Source: Paenibacillus sp. LS1 (lineage in GTDB: Bacteria; Bacillota; Bacilli; Paenibacillales; Paenibacillaceae). From it: a stretch of DNA of 64,000 nt. Shown here piece by piece: positions 15,316 through 24,659 of this stretch. A program made the position numbers and the translations under genes. The stretch covers positions 744,001-808,000 of the forward strand of contig NZ_JAPDOE010000002.1 in assembly GCF_026013365.1 (NCBI RefSeq). Direction: 5' to 3'. The notes beneath the pieces are model-generated. The model was not told the origin of the DNA, did not search any database, and saw only the letters and a list, made by a program, of their open reading frames with translations. The number at the start of each line of letters is the position of its first letter. Position 1 is the stretch's first letter.

Positions 15316-17970
15316 TTATTTCGCTTCGTACCAGTTATCACCAAAGCTGACTTCTGCTTTCAGCGGAACCGACAGTTCCAATGCTTTTTCCATGACAGAA
15401 GGCACTAGTTCCTTCATCAGTTCCAATTCATCCGCAGGCACTTCGAATACAAGCTCATCGTGCACCTGAAGCAACATACGGCTCTTCAGCTGGCGTTCCC
15501 GCAGCGCTTCATCCATCTGTACCATGGCCAGCTTGATAATATCCGCCGCTGTTCCCTGAATAGGGGTATTCATCGCCGTACGCTCTGCGAAGGAACGCAG
15601 ATTGAAGTTACTCGCATTAATTTCTGGCAGATAGCGACGGCGCTCCAACAACGTTTTGACGTAACCATCCTGGCGGGCTTCCTTCACAATGTCATCCATA
15701 TATCGGCGTACACCCTGGAATACTTCAAAATACTGATCAATAAACTGCGCAGCCTCTTTACGCGTAATGTGCAGGTTCTGTGATAAGCCATAATCACTTA
15801 TTCCATACACGATACCAAAGTTAACTGCCTTGGCGGAGCGACGCATATCTCCATCCACATCCTCAGGCTTCACGCCAAATACATCCGAAGCGGTCTTCGT
15901 ATGAATATCCATATCGTTGACAAACGCTTCCTTCAAGCGCTCATCGTCCGAAATGTGGGCAAGTACACGCAGTTCAATCTGGGAATAGTCTGCTGCCAAA
16001 ATGGACCATCCTGGCTCGGAAGGAACAAATACCTTCCGGATTTTGCGACCTTCCTCCATCCGAATCGGAATGTTCTGCAAGTTCGGGAACTGACTGCTAA
16101 GTCGTCCCGTTGCAGCGATGGTCTGACGGTAATACGTGTGCACCTTGCCATCGCGATCGGAAATCTCTTTGAGTAATCCTTCCACATAAGTAGATTGCAG
16201 CTTGGCAAGCTGACGGTATTGCAGAATATGCTTGACCACATCATTATAAGGAGCCAATTTCTCCAATACTTCCGCATCTGTGGAATAGCCCGTTTTTGTT
16301 TTCTTCACCACCGGCAATCCCAGTCTATCAAATAAAATCTCACCCAGTTGCTTCGGTGAATTCAGATTAAATTCCGTTCCTGACAGCTTGTAGATCTCAG
16401 CCATCAACCTGCCGATCTGCTCTTCAAATTCACTGCCCAAAGCCTGCAGATCGGCTGTATTGGCCTTGATGCCCTGTTTCTCCATGTCTGCCAATATGCG
16501 TGACAACGGCATCTCCAGTTCATGGAACAGCGAATTCATCTCATCCGTTTCCAGCACCTGCTCCTGAAGTGGAATAATGGCTGCTACTGCAGCAGCTTTA
16601 CGGCATAGGAAATCGCCCAAGATCTCCACTTCCGGCACCTTGTACTTGGCCCCTTTGCCCATAACCGTGTCATCCTCTACGAGCGAAGGTAGACCATACT
16701 TGGTCGTGAGTCCACTAATCGTCTGGTTTGATTCCGTTGGATCAAGCAAATACGCTGCAAGTTGTACATCGAATGATGCACCAGCGAATTCAATGCCATG
16801 CGCATGCAGAGCCAGGTCTACACGATGAAGATCATACCCGCGCTTCGGCTGCTCTGAATTACCAAGCCATGCCCGCACTGGAGCCGCTGCCTCGGAATGA
16901 AGCAATTCGGGAGATATGAACGTATATGTTCCAGCAGAACCTACAGCTAGTCCAATCAGTTTCGCTTGGTGCGGGTTATCCCCATGTGTCTCCACGTGGA
17001 GTACATCAATGGAATCGAGAGAACTGAACAGCTCACTGATCGTGTCCTCTGTTGCAATGGAGGATTCCACCTCGGCAGCAGGGACCGCTTCCTGTTCCGA
17101 ACCGATGCTGCCACTGAATGACAGGCGTTCAAGCAGAGATTTGAATTCCAGCTTGGCCAATGCAGGGCCAGCATGTTCTTCTTTTAATCCGGCGAATTGC
17201 ATATCCTCCCACGTCTGCTCCAGCGGTACTTCCCGGTGAATTGTCGCGAGTTGTTTGCTCATCCGGGCATCTTCGGCGTGTGCTTCGATCTTTTCCTTCA
17301 TTTTGCCTTTCAGTTCACCTGTTCCGTTCAGCACATCTTCTACCGATCCGAACTGGTGCAAAAGCTTCAATGCTGTTTTCTCTCCAACTCCGGGAATCCC
17401 CGGAATATTATCGGATGCATCGCCCATCAGACCCTTGAGATCAATGATTTGCAGCGGCGTCAGACCATAGCGCTCCTTAATCTGAGCAGGATCATACAGC
17501 TCGATATCAGTTACCCCTTTACGCGTCAGCCCGATATGTACATGTTCGGAGGCAAGCTGCAGCATATCTTTGTCACCCGATACAACGAGCACCTGTCTGC
17601 CCGCTTCATCTGCGCGTTTGGTTAACGTTCCGATGATGTCATCCGCTTCGAATCCAGCCAGCTCAAACTGAGCGATGCCAAGTCCTTTCAACAGTTCTTT
17701 GAGCAAAGGGAATTGCTCTGACAACTCTGCTGGTGTTTTCTCCCGACCACCCTTGTATTCCTGATACCCTTCGTGGCGGAACGTGATTTTGCCTGCATCA
17801 AATGCAACCATAACATGTGTAGGCTTATGCTCTTCAAGCAGTCTCAGCAGCATCGTGGTGAAGCCGTATACCGCATTGGTATGCAGACCTTTCGAGTTGG
17901 TCAGTGGCGGCATTGCAAAAAACGCCCTGTAGATAATGCTATTTCCATCTATGAGAATAAACTTGTCCAT
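15316..17970 (-). CDS. polA: DNA polymerase I
   Basis: An 884-aa enzyme. Residues 1-300 are the 5'-3' nuclease (LIDGNSIIYRAFFA, SGDKDMLQL, GLMGDASDNIPG). Residues about 310-470 correspond to the 3'-5' exonuclease fold, but the first metal motif (DxE in E. coli) reads LHVETHG, so proofreading is probably dead, as in other Bacillus-type Pol I. The polymerase domain has motif A DYSQIELR, motif B RRSAKAVNFGIVYG and motif C QVHDELVFE. It acts in Okazaki fragment maturation and repair. Its start follows GAGGTG. Confidence 0.97.
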   Translation of the reverse strand: MDKFILIDGNSIIYRAFFAMPPLTNSKGLHTNAVYGFTTMLLRLLEEHKPTHVMVAFDAGKITFRHEGYQEYKGGREKTPAELSEQFPLLKELLKGLGIAQFELAGFEADDIIGTLTKRADEAGRQVLVVSGDKDMLQLASEHVHIGLTRKGVTDIELYDPAQIKERYGLTPLQIIDLKGLMGDASDNIPGIPGVGEKTALKLLHQFGSVEDVLNGTGELKGKMKEKIEAHAEDARMSKQLATIHREVPLEQTWEDMQFAGLKEEHAGPALAKLEFKSLLERLSFSGSIGSEQEAVPAAEVESSIATEDTISELFSSLDSIDVLHVETHGDNPHQAKLIGLAVGSAGTYTFISPELLHSEAAAPVRAWLGNSEQPKRGYDLHRVDLALHAHGIEFAGASFDVQLAAYLLDPTESNQTISGLTTKYGLPSLVEDDTVMGKGAKYKVPEVEILGDFLCRKAAAVAAIIPLQEQVLETDEMNSLFHELEMPLSRILADMEKQGIKANTADLQALGSEFEEQIGRLMAEIYKLSGTEFNLNSPKQLGEILFDRLGLPVVKKTKTGYSTDAEVLEKLAPYNDVVKHILQYRQLAKLQSTYVEGLLKEISDRDGKVHTYYRQTIAATGRLSSQFPNLQNIPIRMEEGRKIRKVFVPSEPGWSILAADYSQIELRVLAHISDDERLKEAFVNDMDIHTKTASDVFGVKPEDVDGDMRRSAKAVNFGIVYGISDYGLSQNLHITRKEAAQFIDQYFEVFQGVRRYMDDIVKEARQDGYVKTLLERRRYLPEINASNFNLRSFAERTAMNTPIQGTAADIIKLAMVQMDEALRERQLKSRMLLQVHDELVFEVPADELELMKELVPSVMEKALELSVPLKAEVSFGDNWYEAK

Positions 17971-18082
17971 TCCAGCACCTCGCGTATCATATGGTCAACC
18001 TCTTCAAATTACGTCTATTCTCATGATACCATACCCACCTGTCACATCAAAAAGATTAGCCATCTTTTCACATCATTTTTAC

Positions 18083-18145
18083 TCGCAAAAAAAGAACCTT
18101 CTCCGCAGACAGCCTGTGCACAGGCCACCCGGGAGAAAGTCCTTC
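18083..18145 (-). terminator. Terminator between phoU and polA
   Basis: Minus strand: CTTTCTCC ... GGAGAAGG outer arms with an inner GCCTGTGCACAGGC stem, followed by a seven-T run. It ends the pstB-phoU transcript. Confidence 0.75.
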
Positions 18146-18207
18146 ATTTCGGTATTATTGCTATTCTTGCCAGGCATTGATTCCCCAATTCCAAAACAAT
18201 GCTCTTC

Positions 18208-18867
18208 CTATTGGTTCAGATCCGGACGTTTACCTGTCACCAGGTATACCGTACTCTCACCAATGTTGGTTGCATGATCACCAATACGTTCAATGTAACG
18301 TCCAACCATCATCAGCAACATAGCCTGAGAAGCCTGATTCAGATGCTCCGTCATTAACGTGTAGAGATCACTGATCATGTGACTGTACAGTTGATCGACC
18401 TGATCGTCAGTTTGCGCCATTTTATAAGCCAGGTCTGTATTTTCTTTCAGGAAAGATTCGATGGATTCATCAATCATCGATTTCACGATTTCTGCCATTT
18501 GTGGAATATCCACCAGAGGTTTAATCAGTTTCTGTCCATCCATCCGAAGGGTTACCTTCGCTACGTCGAGCGCGAGATCTCCCATACGCTCCAGATCACT
18601 GGAAATTTTGAATGCAACGATAATACGTCTGAGATCCTTCGCCACCGGCTGTTGTGTGATGATCAGTTTGGAGCCAAGTTCCATAATCTTGTCTTCAAGG
18701 GCATTCAGATTCGCATCATTCTTGATGATGACCTGAGCTTTCTCCGCGTTCATCGTCTGCAAACTCTCAATGGCACCATCCAGTGCCGCTCCTACATGTT
18801 CACCCATTTGCTTGAGCAAGGTACGTAGTTCTTCAAGCTCCTGATCAAATTCTTTTCTGCGAATCAT
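18208..18867 (-). CDS. phoU: Phosphate-specific transport system accessory protein PhoU
   Basis: A 219-aa all-helical PhoU with two related three-helix halves; E/DxxxD-type metal sites are visible at DLERMGDLALDVAK (about 90-103) and IERIGDHATNIGE (about 195-207). It links Pst transporter activity to PhoR signalling and restrains phosphate uptake. The start MIRRKEFDQ at 18867 has AAGGAGG upstream (11-bp spacing); an upstream ATG at 18894 is possible but has a poorer site. It follows pstB in one operon. Confidence 0.93.
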   Translation of the reverse strand: MIRRKEFDQELEELRTLLKQMGEHVGAALDGAIESLQTMNAEKAQVIIKNDANLNALEDKIMELGSKLIITQQPVAKDLRRIIVAFKISSDLERMGDLALDVAKVTLRMDGQKLIKPLVDIPQMAEIVKSMIDESIESFLKENTDLAYKMAQTDDQVDQLYSHMISDLYTLMTEHLNQASQAMLLMMVGRYIERIGDHATNIGESTVYLVTGKRPDLNQ

Positions 18868-18930
18868 AGATTTCATGTCCTCCTTATCCATCATCTCCGG
18901 GTATGCCGGGATCGTTCCAATTCAGCTCGC

Positions 18931-19686
18931 TTAACCAAACCTTCCCGAGATATAATCCTCGGTTCGGGAATCTTGCGGTGTGGAGAATAACGTCTCCGTA
19001 TCAGCTGCCTCCACCACTTCACCATTCAGGAAAAATACCGTACGTCCAGATACCCGTGCCGCTTGGTGCATATTGTGGGTAACCATAACGATCGTGTACT
19101 TGTGATGCAATTCCTTCACCAGTTCCTCAATCTTCAATGTGGAGATCGGGTCGAGTGCCGATGTTGCTTCATCCATTAGAAGAACGTCAGGCTGTACAGC
19201 CAGCGCCCGTGCAATACAAAGACGCTGTTGTTGTCCACCGGACAAACTAAGTGCCGACTTTTTCAATACATCCTTCACTTCATCCCACAGTGCCGCATGA
19301 ACAAGACTCTGTTCCACTAGCTGATCCAGTTCAGCCTTTTGAGTCACCCCGTGCAAGCGCGGTCCATAAGCCACGTTATCGTAGATCGATTTCGGGAAAG
19401 GATTCGGTTGTTGAAACACCATGCCGACCCGTTTGCGCAGGGTCTCCACTTCAATCTCATTACTGTAAATGTCAGAGCCATTCAGCATAACCTGCCCTTC
19501 CACACGAACACCCGGAATCATGTCATTCATCCGGTTTAGCGTGCGAAGCAATGTCGATTTACCACAACCTGACGGCCCGATGAACGCAGTAACGGTTTTT
19601 TCCGGCAGATCCATCGATATATTTTTAAGCGCGTGATGCGTATCATAATATAAATTAAGATTTTCAATGTGAATGAGGTCCTTCAT
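18931..19686 (-). CDS. pstB: Phosphate ABC transporter ATP-binding protein
   Basis: A 251-aa ABC ATPase: Walker [10 protein letters not shown] (about 35-43), signature [16 protein letters not shown], Walker [13 protein letters not shown], and the D-loop and H-loop ([10 protein letters not shown]). It powers the PstCA permease. No pstS, pstC or pstA is next to it, so it is either the extra PstB or the rest of the transporter is encoded elsewhere. A Pho box lies 134 bp upstream, and phoU follows. Confidence 0.94.
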   Translation of the reverse strand: MKDLIHIENLNLYYDTHHALKNISMDLPEKTVTAFIGPSGCGKSTLLRTLNRMNDMIPGVRVEGQVMLNGSDIYSNEIEVETLRKRVGMVFQQPNPFPKSIYDNVAYGPRLHGVTQKAELDQLVEQSLVHAALWDEVKDVLKKSALSLSGGQQQRLCIARALAVQPDVLLMDEATSALDPISTLKIEELVKELHHKYTIVMVTHNMHQAARVSGRTVFFLNGEVVEAADTETLFSTPQDSRTEDYISGRFG

Positions 19687-19819
19687 GGATGTTCACTTCT
19701 CCTTCGCTGCAGGGACACTGAAACTCCCTTTACGTTGAGACCGATGCTGATAAACCTTCATCGCTGCTCGGCCATCTTTAATATCCTACCCTCTCATTGT
19801 AAAAACAGTATCACTTTCA

Positions 19820-19836
19820 TGTTAACGGAATGTAAA
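19820..19836 (-). promoter_or_regulatory. Pho box upstream of pstB
   Basis: Minus strand TTTACA-TTCCG-TTAACA: two TT(A/T/C)ACA half-sites at the 11-bp period recognised by PhoP in Bacillales. Confidence 0.7.
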
Positions 19837-19915
19837 AAAGACATCCTTAACCTTCATGATCTGCTTGATGGATCAATCTGATTCCTGATGCCTGCCTTAT
19901 TGATTTGCTTATATA

Positions 19916-21097
19916 TCACTCGCTATCCGAAACCATCTCATCCAGCTTCATGCGAATATGCTCCGCGACTTCTCCAGCTTTCCCGCCTTCCATGGCGATC
20001 TCCTCTGCTATACGGGACAGATCTCTTACCGCACTGTTCAGTTGCCGGAACGTAGCTCCTCCGGAGGTCACATGCACCGAACTATCGTCAATCTCGGTTC
20101 CACTTGCCTTAACCAGCTCTACCGTCTGAAGGGTCAAGCCACCGATATTCTCAAGCAAAGAAGACATATTGCCTGCAACTTCACGGGTCTGTTTGGCGAG
20201 CGCGCGAATCTCACCTGCAACAATCTGAAAGCCTCGTCCATATTCACCGGCATGAGCTGCTTCAATGGAAGCATTCAGCGCAAGGAGTCCACTTTGATCT
20301 GCCAGAGATCGAATGGAATGGGCCATGCCTGATCCTGTTTTGATCGAATCCAGCATGTGATCCGCATGTTGTCCTTGGCTCTCCATATGCTGATGTACGC
20401 GGTTATAGGAAGCATCGACGTGCTTCAAACTCTCTTCTCCGTGCTTGGATAATGCCATGATCTCACGGGCTTCATGTACAGTCTGATTAGCCGCTTGCAC
20501 CAGCTTGGTGACCGCATCGTTGATTCTCGATATCTCCTGTCTGCTCTCGGTAACGGTACGGACGCGCTCTGCCGAAGAAGCCTGTTGCAGTCTGCGAGAG
20601 AGGGACATTACGTCACGCATCGTCAGCACACCGAGCAGTCTGTCTTGTTCCGTAACAAGTAGACAGTCGTAGAAATGCTGTTCATTCCGTCCAAGGGCGA
20701 TATCAATAATCGTTGTGGCTTCCATATGAATATCTGCAATAACCGGAGATGCATTCGCTACTTGTATGACAGGCTTGCGGTAGAATAGGTCTGCGGCAAA
20801 ACGACCATTTAACATCCGATATAACGTCTCTCGCATTAATAATCCGGTCGGTTTCATCTGCTCATCGCACAATACAATGCAAGGGTGCTCCTGATCCTGA
20901 TTCATCATCGTCGCCGCTTCTCCACAGGTCGTATGGACCCCCGCGACAGGAACCTGACGATAGTAGTCATTCAGATGGATTACAGGTTCTTCAGCAACAA
21001 CTGTTACTGTATTTTGCTCCATTTCGGGTGTAGTTAATTCTTCGTTATGTAAAACAACATGAGACTGGTCGGGTTTCACTTCGAGCAACATGGGCAT
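19916..21097 (-). CDS. CBS-domain/MCP signalling protein (soluble chemoreceptor-like)
   Basis: About 393 aa from the ATG following AAAGGAG. No membrane helices. Residues roughly 45-180 look like a CBS pair (HTTCGEAATMMNQDQ, IVLCDEQMKPTGLLMR, LLVTEQDRLLGVLTMRDVM). The C-terminal half is a short MCP signalling hairpin: helical repeats, then LLALNASIEAAHAGEYGRGF and VAGEIRALAKQTREVA, the tip that binds CheA/CheW in chemoreceptors. The adaptation helices are shorter than in full receptors. It lies between pstB and phoP and has its own Pho box, so it may report phosphate status or adenylate levels (a usual CBS ligand class) to the chemotaxis array. Function is inferred only. Confidence 0.8.
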   Translation of the reverse strand: MPMLLEVKPDQSHVVLHNEELTTPEMEQNTVTVVAEEPVIHLNDYYRQVPVAGVHTTCGEAATMMNQDQEHPCIVLCDEQMKPTGLLMRETLYRMLNGRFAADLFYRKPVIQVANASPVIADIHMEATTIIDIALGRNEQHFYDCLLVTEQDRLLGVLTMRDVMSLSRRLQQASSAERVRTVTESRQEISRINDAVTKLVQAANQTVHEAREIMALSKHGEESLKHVDASYNRVHQHMESQGQHADHMLDSIKTGSGMAHSIRSLADQSGLLALNASIEAAHAGEYGRGFQIVAGEIRALAKQTREVAGNMSSLLENIGGLTLQTVELVKASGTEIDDSSVHVTSGGATFRQLNSAVRDLSRIAEEIAMEGGKAGEVAEHIRMKLDEMVSDSE

Positions 21098-21212
21098 AAA
21101 TGCGCAATCTCCTTTACGTAATAGCTCCATCTTGAGGTGGATTATGTAGGTACAAAGTATCACTCAGATAAGTCCATGCTACTCCCTCTACGTAAAGAAA
21201 AATCTTCCTTTG

Positions 21213-21229
21213 TGTTAAACGAACGTAAA
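21213..21229 (-). promoter_or_regulatory. Pho box upstream of the CBS/MCP gene
   Basis: Minus strand TTTACG-TTCGT-TTAACA, one mismatch from the pstB and phoP boxes, about 115 bp before the start codon. Confidence 0.6.
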
Positions 21230-21231
21230 AT

Positions 21232-21278
21232 AAAACTCCCCGATCATTGCTAACTTGAATGATGGGGAGTTTTTCTTT
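21232..21278 (-). terminator. Hairpin at the 3' end of phoP
   Basis: AAACTCCCC ... GGGGAGTTT arms overlap the phoP stop region; the minus-strand Ts are limited, so it may also act as a processing site. Confidence 0.45.
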
Positions 21279-21978
21279 TGACAACCAATTTATATCCTAC
21301 ACCGCGAATGGAGTCAATGTGAACCGATTCCGGGTCTAATTCTAGCTTTTTGCGTAATGAGCTGACGTGAACGTCTACGGTTCGTTGTCCTCCGATATAA
21401 TCGAAGCCCCACACCGCGTTCATCAGATCATCCCGTGTCAGCACCACACCCGGCTTTTTGGCCAAATATAGCAGTACTTCAAACTCTTTCGGACGCAAAC
21501 TGATGGATTGTCCACCCAATGTCACTTCATACTTCAGAGGATAGATCTCCAGCTCTCCCAAAATAATTCGTGAGCCATCTTTGTCTTCAGGCTGTGGTAA
21601 ATCTTCACCATTGGAATAACGTCTTAATACCGCATCTACTCTGGCTAATAACTCCGATACACCAAATGGTTTGGTAATATAATCATCCGCACCCGATTTC
21701 AGTCCCTGTACAACCTCGGCTTCACCGGTCTTCGCCGTCAGAATGATAACGGGTGTACTGACACCCTGAATTCTTAACTTGTTCAGTATATCCAGACCAT
21801 TCATACCCGGAAGCATCAGATCCAGCAAAATGAGATCAAATTCCTGAGACAAGGCGCGGTCATATCCTGCAGATCCGTGATCCTCAGCTGTAACGTCATA
21901 ACCTTCTTGTGTCAGGTTATACGTGAGTAATCTCGATAATGTAGGTTCATCTTCAATAACTAGCAAACGCTGTGCCAT
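21250..21978 (-). CDS. phoP: Phosphate response regulator PhoP (OmpR family)
   Basis: A 242-aa response regulator. Receiver domain: EDEP (acid pocket, about 9-12), DLILLDLMLPGMNG with the phospho-acceptor Asp near 53, Thr in VIILTAKTGE, Lys in DYITKPF. C-terminal OmpR winged helix (about 140-235; LRPKEFEVLLYLAKKPG, GQRTVDVHVSSLRKKL). The ATG at 21978 follows AGAAGGGG; an in-frame start at 22032 lies across the Pho box and is unlikely. The partner phoR lies upstream rather than downstream, the reverse of the B. subtilis phoPR order as I recall it. Confidence 0.9.
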   Translation of the reverse strand: MAQRLLVIEDEPTLSRLLTYNLTQEGYDVTAEDHGSAGYDRALSQEFDLILLDLMLPGMNGLDILNKLRIQGVSTPVIILTAKTGEAEVVQGLKSGADDYITKPFGVSELLARVDAVLRRYSNGEDLPQPEDKDGSRIILGELEIYPLKYEVTLGGQSISLRPKEFEVLLYLAKKPGVVLTRDDLMNAVWGFDYIGGQRTVDVHVSSLRKKLELDPESVHIDSIRGVGYKLVVKRKTPHHSS

Positions 21979-22042
21979 GATACCCCTTCTCTCTTCATAG
22001 GTTGTCTGTTGCCACAACACTTTTTCTATCATAGCACTAATT

Positions 22043-22059
22043 TGTTAACGCTGTGTAAA
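22043..22059 (-). promoter_or_regulatory. Pho box upstream of phoP
   Basis: Minus strand TTTACA-CAGCG-TTAACA, 65 bp before the phoP ATG. It points to autoregulation of phoP by a promoter separate from phoR. Confidence 0.7.
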
Positions 22060-22094
22060 ACAATACATACTTTTTACATTTTGATACCAGACGC

Positions 22095-23915
22095 CTACAC
22101 CTCTTCATCTTGAATGAATGGAAGGATAACACGGAACGTTGTTCCCATGCCCAGTTCACTCTCTACAGACAATTTGCCATGATGCAATTCCACCAGATGT
22201 TTCACGATGGAAAGCCCAAGACCCGTACCCCCGGAATTACGGGATCTGCCCTTATCGACGCGATAGAACCGTTCGAAGATTCGCGGCAAGTCTTTTTTCG
22301 GTATGCCAATTCCTGTATCGGATACGGCAAACACGACTTCATCGTCATTATCCATCGTCACCTGCAATTTCACCCGTCCACCCTCGGGGGTATAGTTGAT
22401 CCCGTTGGATAACAGATTGATGAATATCTGCTTCATCTTGTCCTCATCGGCTTCAATGTACAGTTCCTCCGGTACATGCATTTCCAGACGAATCTGCTTT
22501 TTCTCCGCTACCTTGGACAAGGTGCCCAACACCATTTCGAAGAAAGAGTGTACATGAACAGGTGAGCATTGCAACGGCGCGCGTTTGGACTCAATTTTGG
22601 ATAACTCCAGAATATCCCCGATTAATCGGTTAAGTCGATCTCCCTCATCATAGATGATTTTCAGGAATGAGCGCTCCGTCTCCTTATCCTGTACCCCGCC
22701 ACTGAGCAACGTTTCGGCAAACCCTTTGACCGCGGCAACAGGCGTCTTGAGCTCATGCGAGACATTCGCGACAAACTCACTGCGCATTGACTCCAGTCGA
22801 CGGATCGCTGTCACGTCCTGCAAAAGGAACAGCATGCCTCTGTACCCGCCATCATCTTCGGACATGGGTACTCCGTCAATACGAATCAGTTTTTCCTCGG
22901 GATTGAACACACTCACTTCTTCATGCATCCGTTCTTTAAGGGCAACACTCTCTTCAATGGTACGGGTTAACTCATAGTGTCTTTTCAGTTCAATATAAGG
23001 CTTACCTGTAACCTTACCAGCCTGTATGCCCAGCATACGCTCCGCTTCCCGATTGACCAGTGCAATGGATTGCCCTGCATCAATCATGACAATGCCTCCG
23101 GTCATGTTCGCCAAGACACTCTGTAGTAGCGCTTCATTGTCACGAATCGTCTTCAGCTGAGACTGCAAACTGTCTGCCATTCCGTTTATTGCAAGTCCCA
23201 GCTGTCCGATCTCATCTCTGCGCGTGACATCCACTCTCGCATCGTATTCCAGCTTGGTAATTCGATGAGCCACTTTCGTAATATGCTCAATCGGAGAGGT
23301 TAATCCCCGTGCAACCCGATAACTGACCAATGCCACAATGAGAAACAGCAGTCCAAGTGCTGCAAACATAATCATCCATCCACGCTGAAGACCCTGATCA
23401 ACGGCATGCAGACTCATCGAAAGACGAATGTAGCCGTCGAATTTGCCGCTTGGAATTTCAATCATGTCACTCTGGTCGGAATTAACAGGTAGCGCCACAT
23501 ATAACATGTCCTGTCCAAGTGTTTCGCTGTAACGTATGGACTGCCCGTATCCATCCCCAACGGCACCCTTGATCTCCTCCCGGTTCAAGTGGTTATCCAT
23601 CGATGCCGGATCACTCTCGGAATCTCCGATGACCGTGCCATCTTTATTGATGAAGGTTACCCGCGAATCCGTCAGACGATCCAATTCCAGCGCCCGATCT
23701 GAATAATACTTTCGTGTAGCTTGCGAGGTTGGATCACTTGCATCATGGAACGGGAAGGTTGCTTTGAGCAAATTAATCTCGCGCACCATCGTTTGCTCCA
23801 GTGCGGTAGTATGCGTAGTCTTAAACACTCTGCCCATCGTATATCCAGCCACAATGACGGATACGCCGATCAGCACCATCATAATGATGGCAAGGCGAAT
23901 TCGGAACGGTCTCAT
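22095..23915 (-). CDS. phoR: Sensor histidine kinase PhoR
   Basis: A 606-aa membrane kinase. TM1 (about 8-27), an extracytoplasmic sensor of about 150 residues, TM2 (about 183-203), HAMP (RGLTSPIEHITKVAHRI onwards), PAS (about 265-365), HisKA with HELKTPVAAVKGF (His near 385) and HATPase with the N box NLLSNGINYTP, G1 DTGIGIP and G2 GGTGLGLSIVK. It is the likely partner of the adjacent PhoP; the TM-sensor-HAMP-PAS-kinase order matches Bacillus PhoR and WalK-like kinases, and the Pho context favours PhoR. SD AAGGAAG. Confidence 0.88.
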   Translation of the reverse strand: MRPFRIRLAIIMMVLIGVSVIVAGYTMGRVFKTTHTTALEQTMVREINLLKATFPFHDASDPTSQATRKYYSDRALELDRLTDSRVTFINKDGTVIGDSESDPASMDNHLNREEIKGAVGDGYGQSIRYSETLGQDMLYVALPVNSDQSDMIEIPSGKFDGYIRLSMSLHAVDQGLQRGWMIMFAALGLLFLIVALVSYRVARGLTSPIEHITKVAHRITKLEYDARVDVTRRDEIGQLGLAINGMADSLQSQLKTIRDNEALLQSVLANMTGGIVMIDAGQSIALVNREAERMLGIQAGKVTGKPYIELKRHYELTRTIEESVALKERMHEEVSVFNPEEKLIRIDGVPMSEDDGGYRGMLFLLQDVTAIRRLESMRSEFVANVSHELKTPVAAVKGFAETLLSGGVQDKETERSFLKIIYDEGDRLNRLIGDILELSKIESKRAPLQCSPVHVHSFFEMVLGTLSKVAEKKQIRLEMHVPEELYIEADEDKMKQIFINLLSNGINYTPEGGRVKLQVTMDNDDEVVFAVSDTGIGIPKKDLPRIFERFYRVDKGRSRNSGGTGLGLSIVKHLVELHHGKLSVESELGMGTTFRVILPFIQDEEV

Positions 23916-23959
23916 CTATCTCTTCCTTTTTGATCAGATTAATATCTAATTGACTCACG

Positions 23960-24307
23960 CTAAAATGAATCCAGTTCAATTCGGTCCCCACGGGTACCAG
24001 GATTGGAAATAACGAGAAACTCCACTTCTTCGTCGCTCCGGTTCATCATCTGATGAGGCTCTCCCGGAGGGATCTCTATCCCTTCATGGGCTTCCAGTAC
24101 GTACGTTTCTCCATTAAGTTCCATACACGCTTCACCGCTGAGAATAAAAAAGAACTGACGGCTTATCGAATGGTAATGTCGTATTTCAGCCGTTCCTGCG
24201 GGCATTCGTTCATGAATAATGCTGAGTGTTTCATTTTGAACGAGGTGCCAACCATCGCACTGCCCGCCCCATATATAATGCGCTGCATTTTGTTTGCTCA
24301 TTTTCAT
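23960..24307 (-). CDS. Cupin-domain protein
   Basis: A 115-aa single-domain cupin. Motif 1 RHYHSISRQFFFILSGEACME and motif 2 IPPGEPHQMMNRSDEEV give the metal-binding His/His/Glu/His pattern. The ATG at 24307 follows AGGGGG at 8 bp; further in-frame upstream codons lack such a site. Similar small cupins bind metal and a sugar or organic ligand, but no activity can be assigned. It lies upstream of phoR on the same strand with 44 bp between. Confidence 0.8.
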   Translation of the reverse strand: MKMSKQNAAHYIWGGQCDGWHLVQNETLSIIHERMPAGTAEIRHYHSISRQFFFILSGEACMELNGETYVLEAHEGIEIPPGEPHQMMNRSDEEVEFLVISNPGTRGDRIELDSF

Positions 24308-24659
24308 ATGACTGTCCCCCTGAAGTAAACTTGCTCGGTCTATCATATCACAGATGACATGGTGACCATTCCCATTCATCAGGAAACATATCGATCTTGA
24401 CTACAGTCAACTTTAGACAAGGCTAATCCTAAAATATCATGGTTGTATGAAGACTGATCCCGACTTTTGTAAAAAGAAGACTGAGATATTTGATCTTCAT
24501 CAATTTGCCGAAAATTCGAAATTTATTCGAAATTAGACTGTTTCATGATACAAAGTGTATTCCTATGCTGCTTGGGCTGATGTACAATGTACAGTATACA
24601 GATATGCTTTGACTAACATTACAGGCTTGATCATTCTAACCTGACATGGAGACCTGACA
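24308..24659. promoter_or_regulatory. Divergent intergenic region with a tandem 10-bp repeat
   Basis: No gene is seen. ATTCGAAATT occurs twice, at 24514-24523 and 24525-24534, an 11-bp period on one helix face. Closer to the diguanylate cyclase start is a near-palindrome TGTACAATGTACA around 24580-24592. These could be regulator sites for either flanking gene. Confidence 0.4.
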
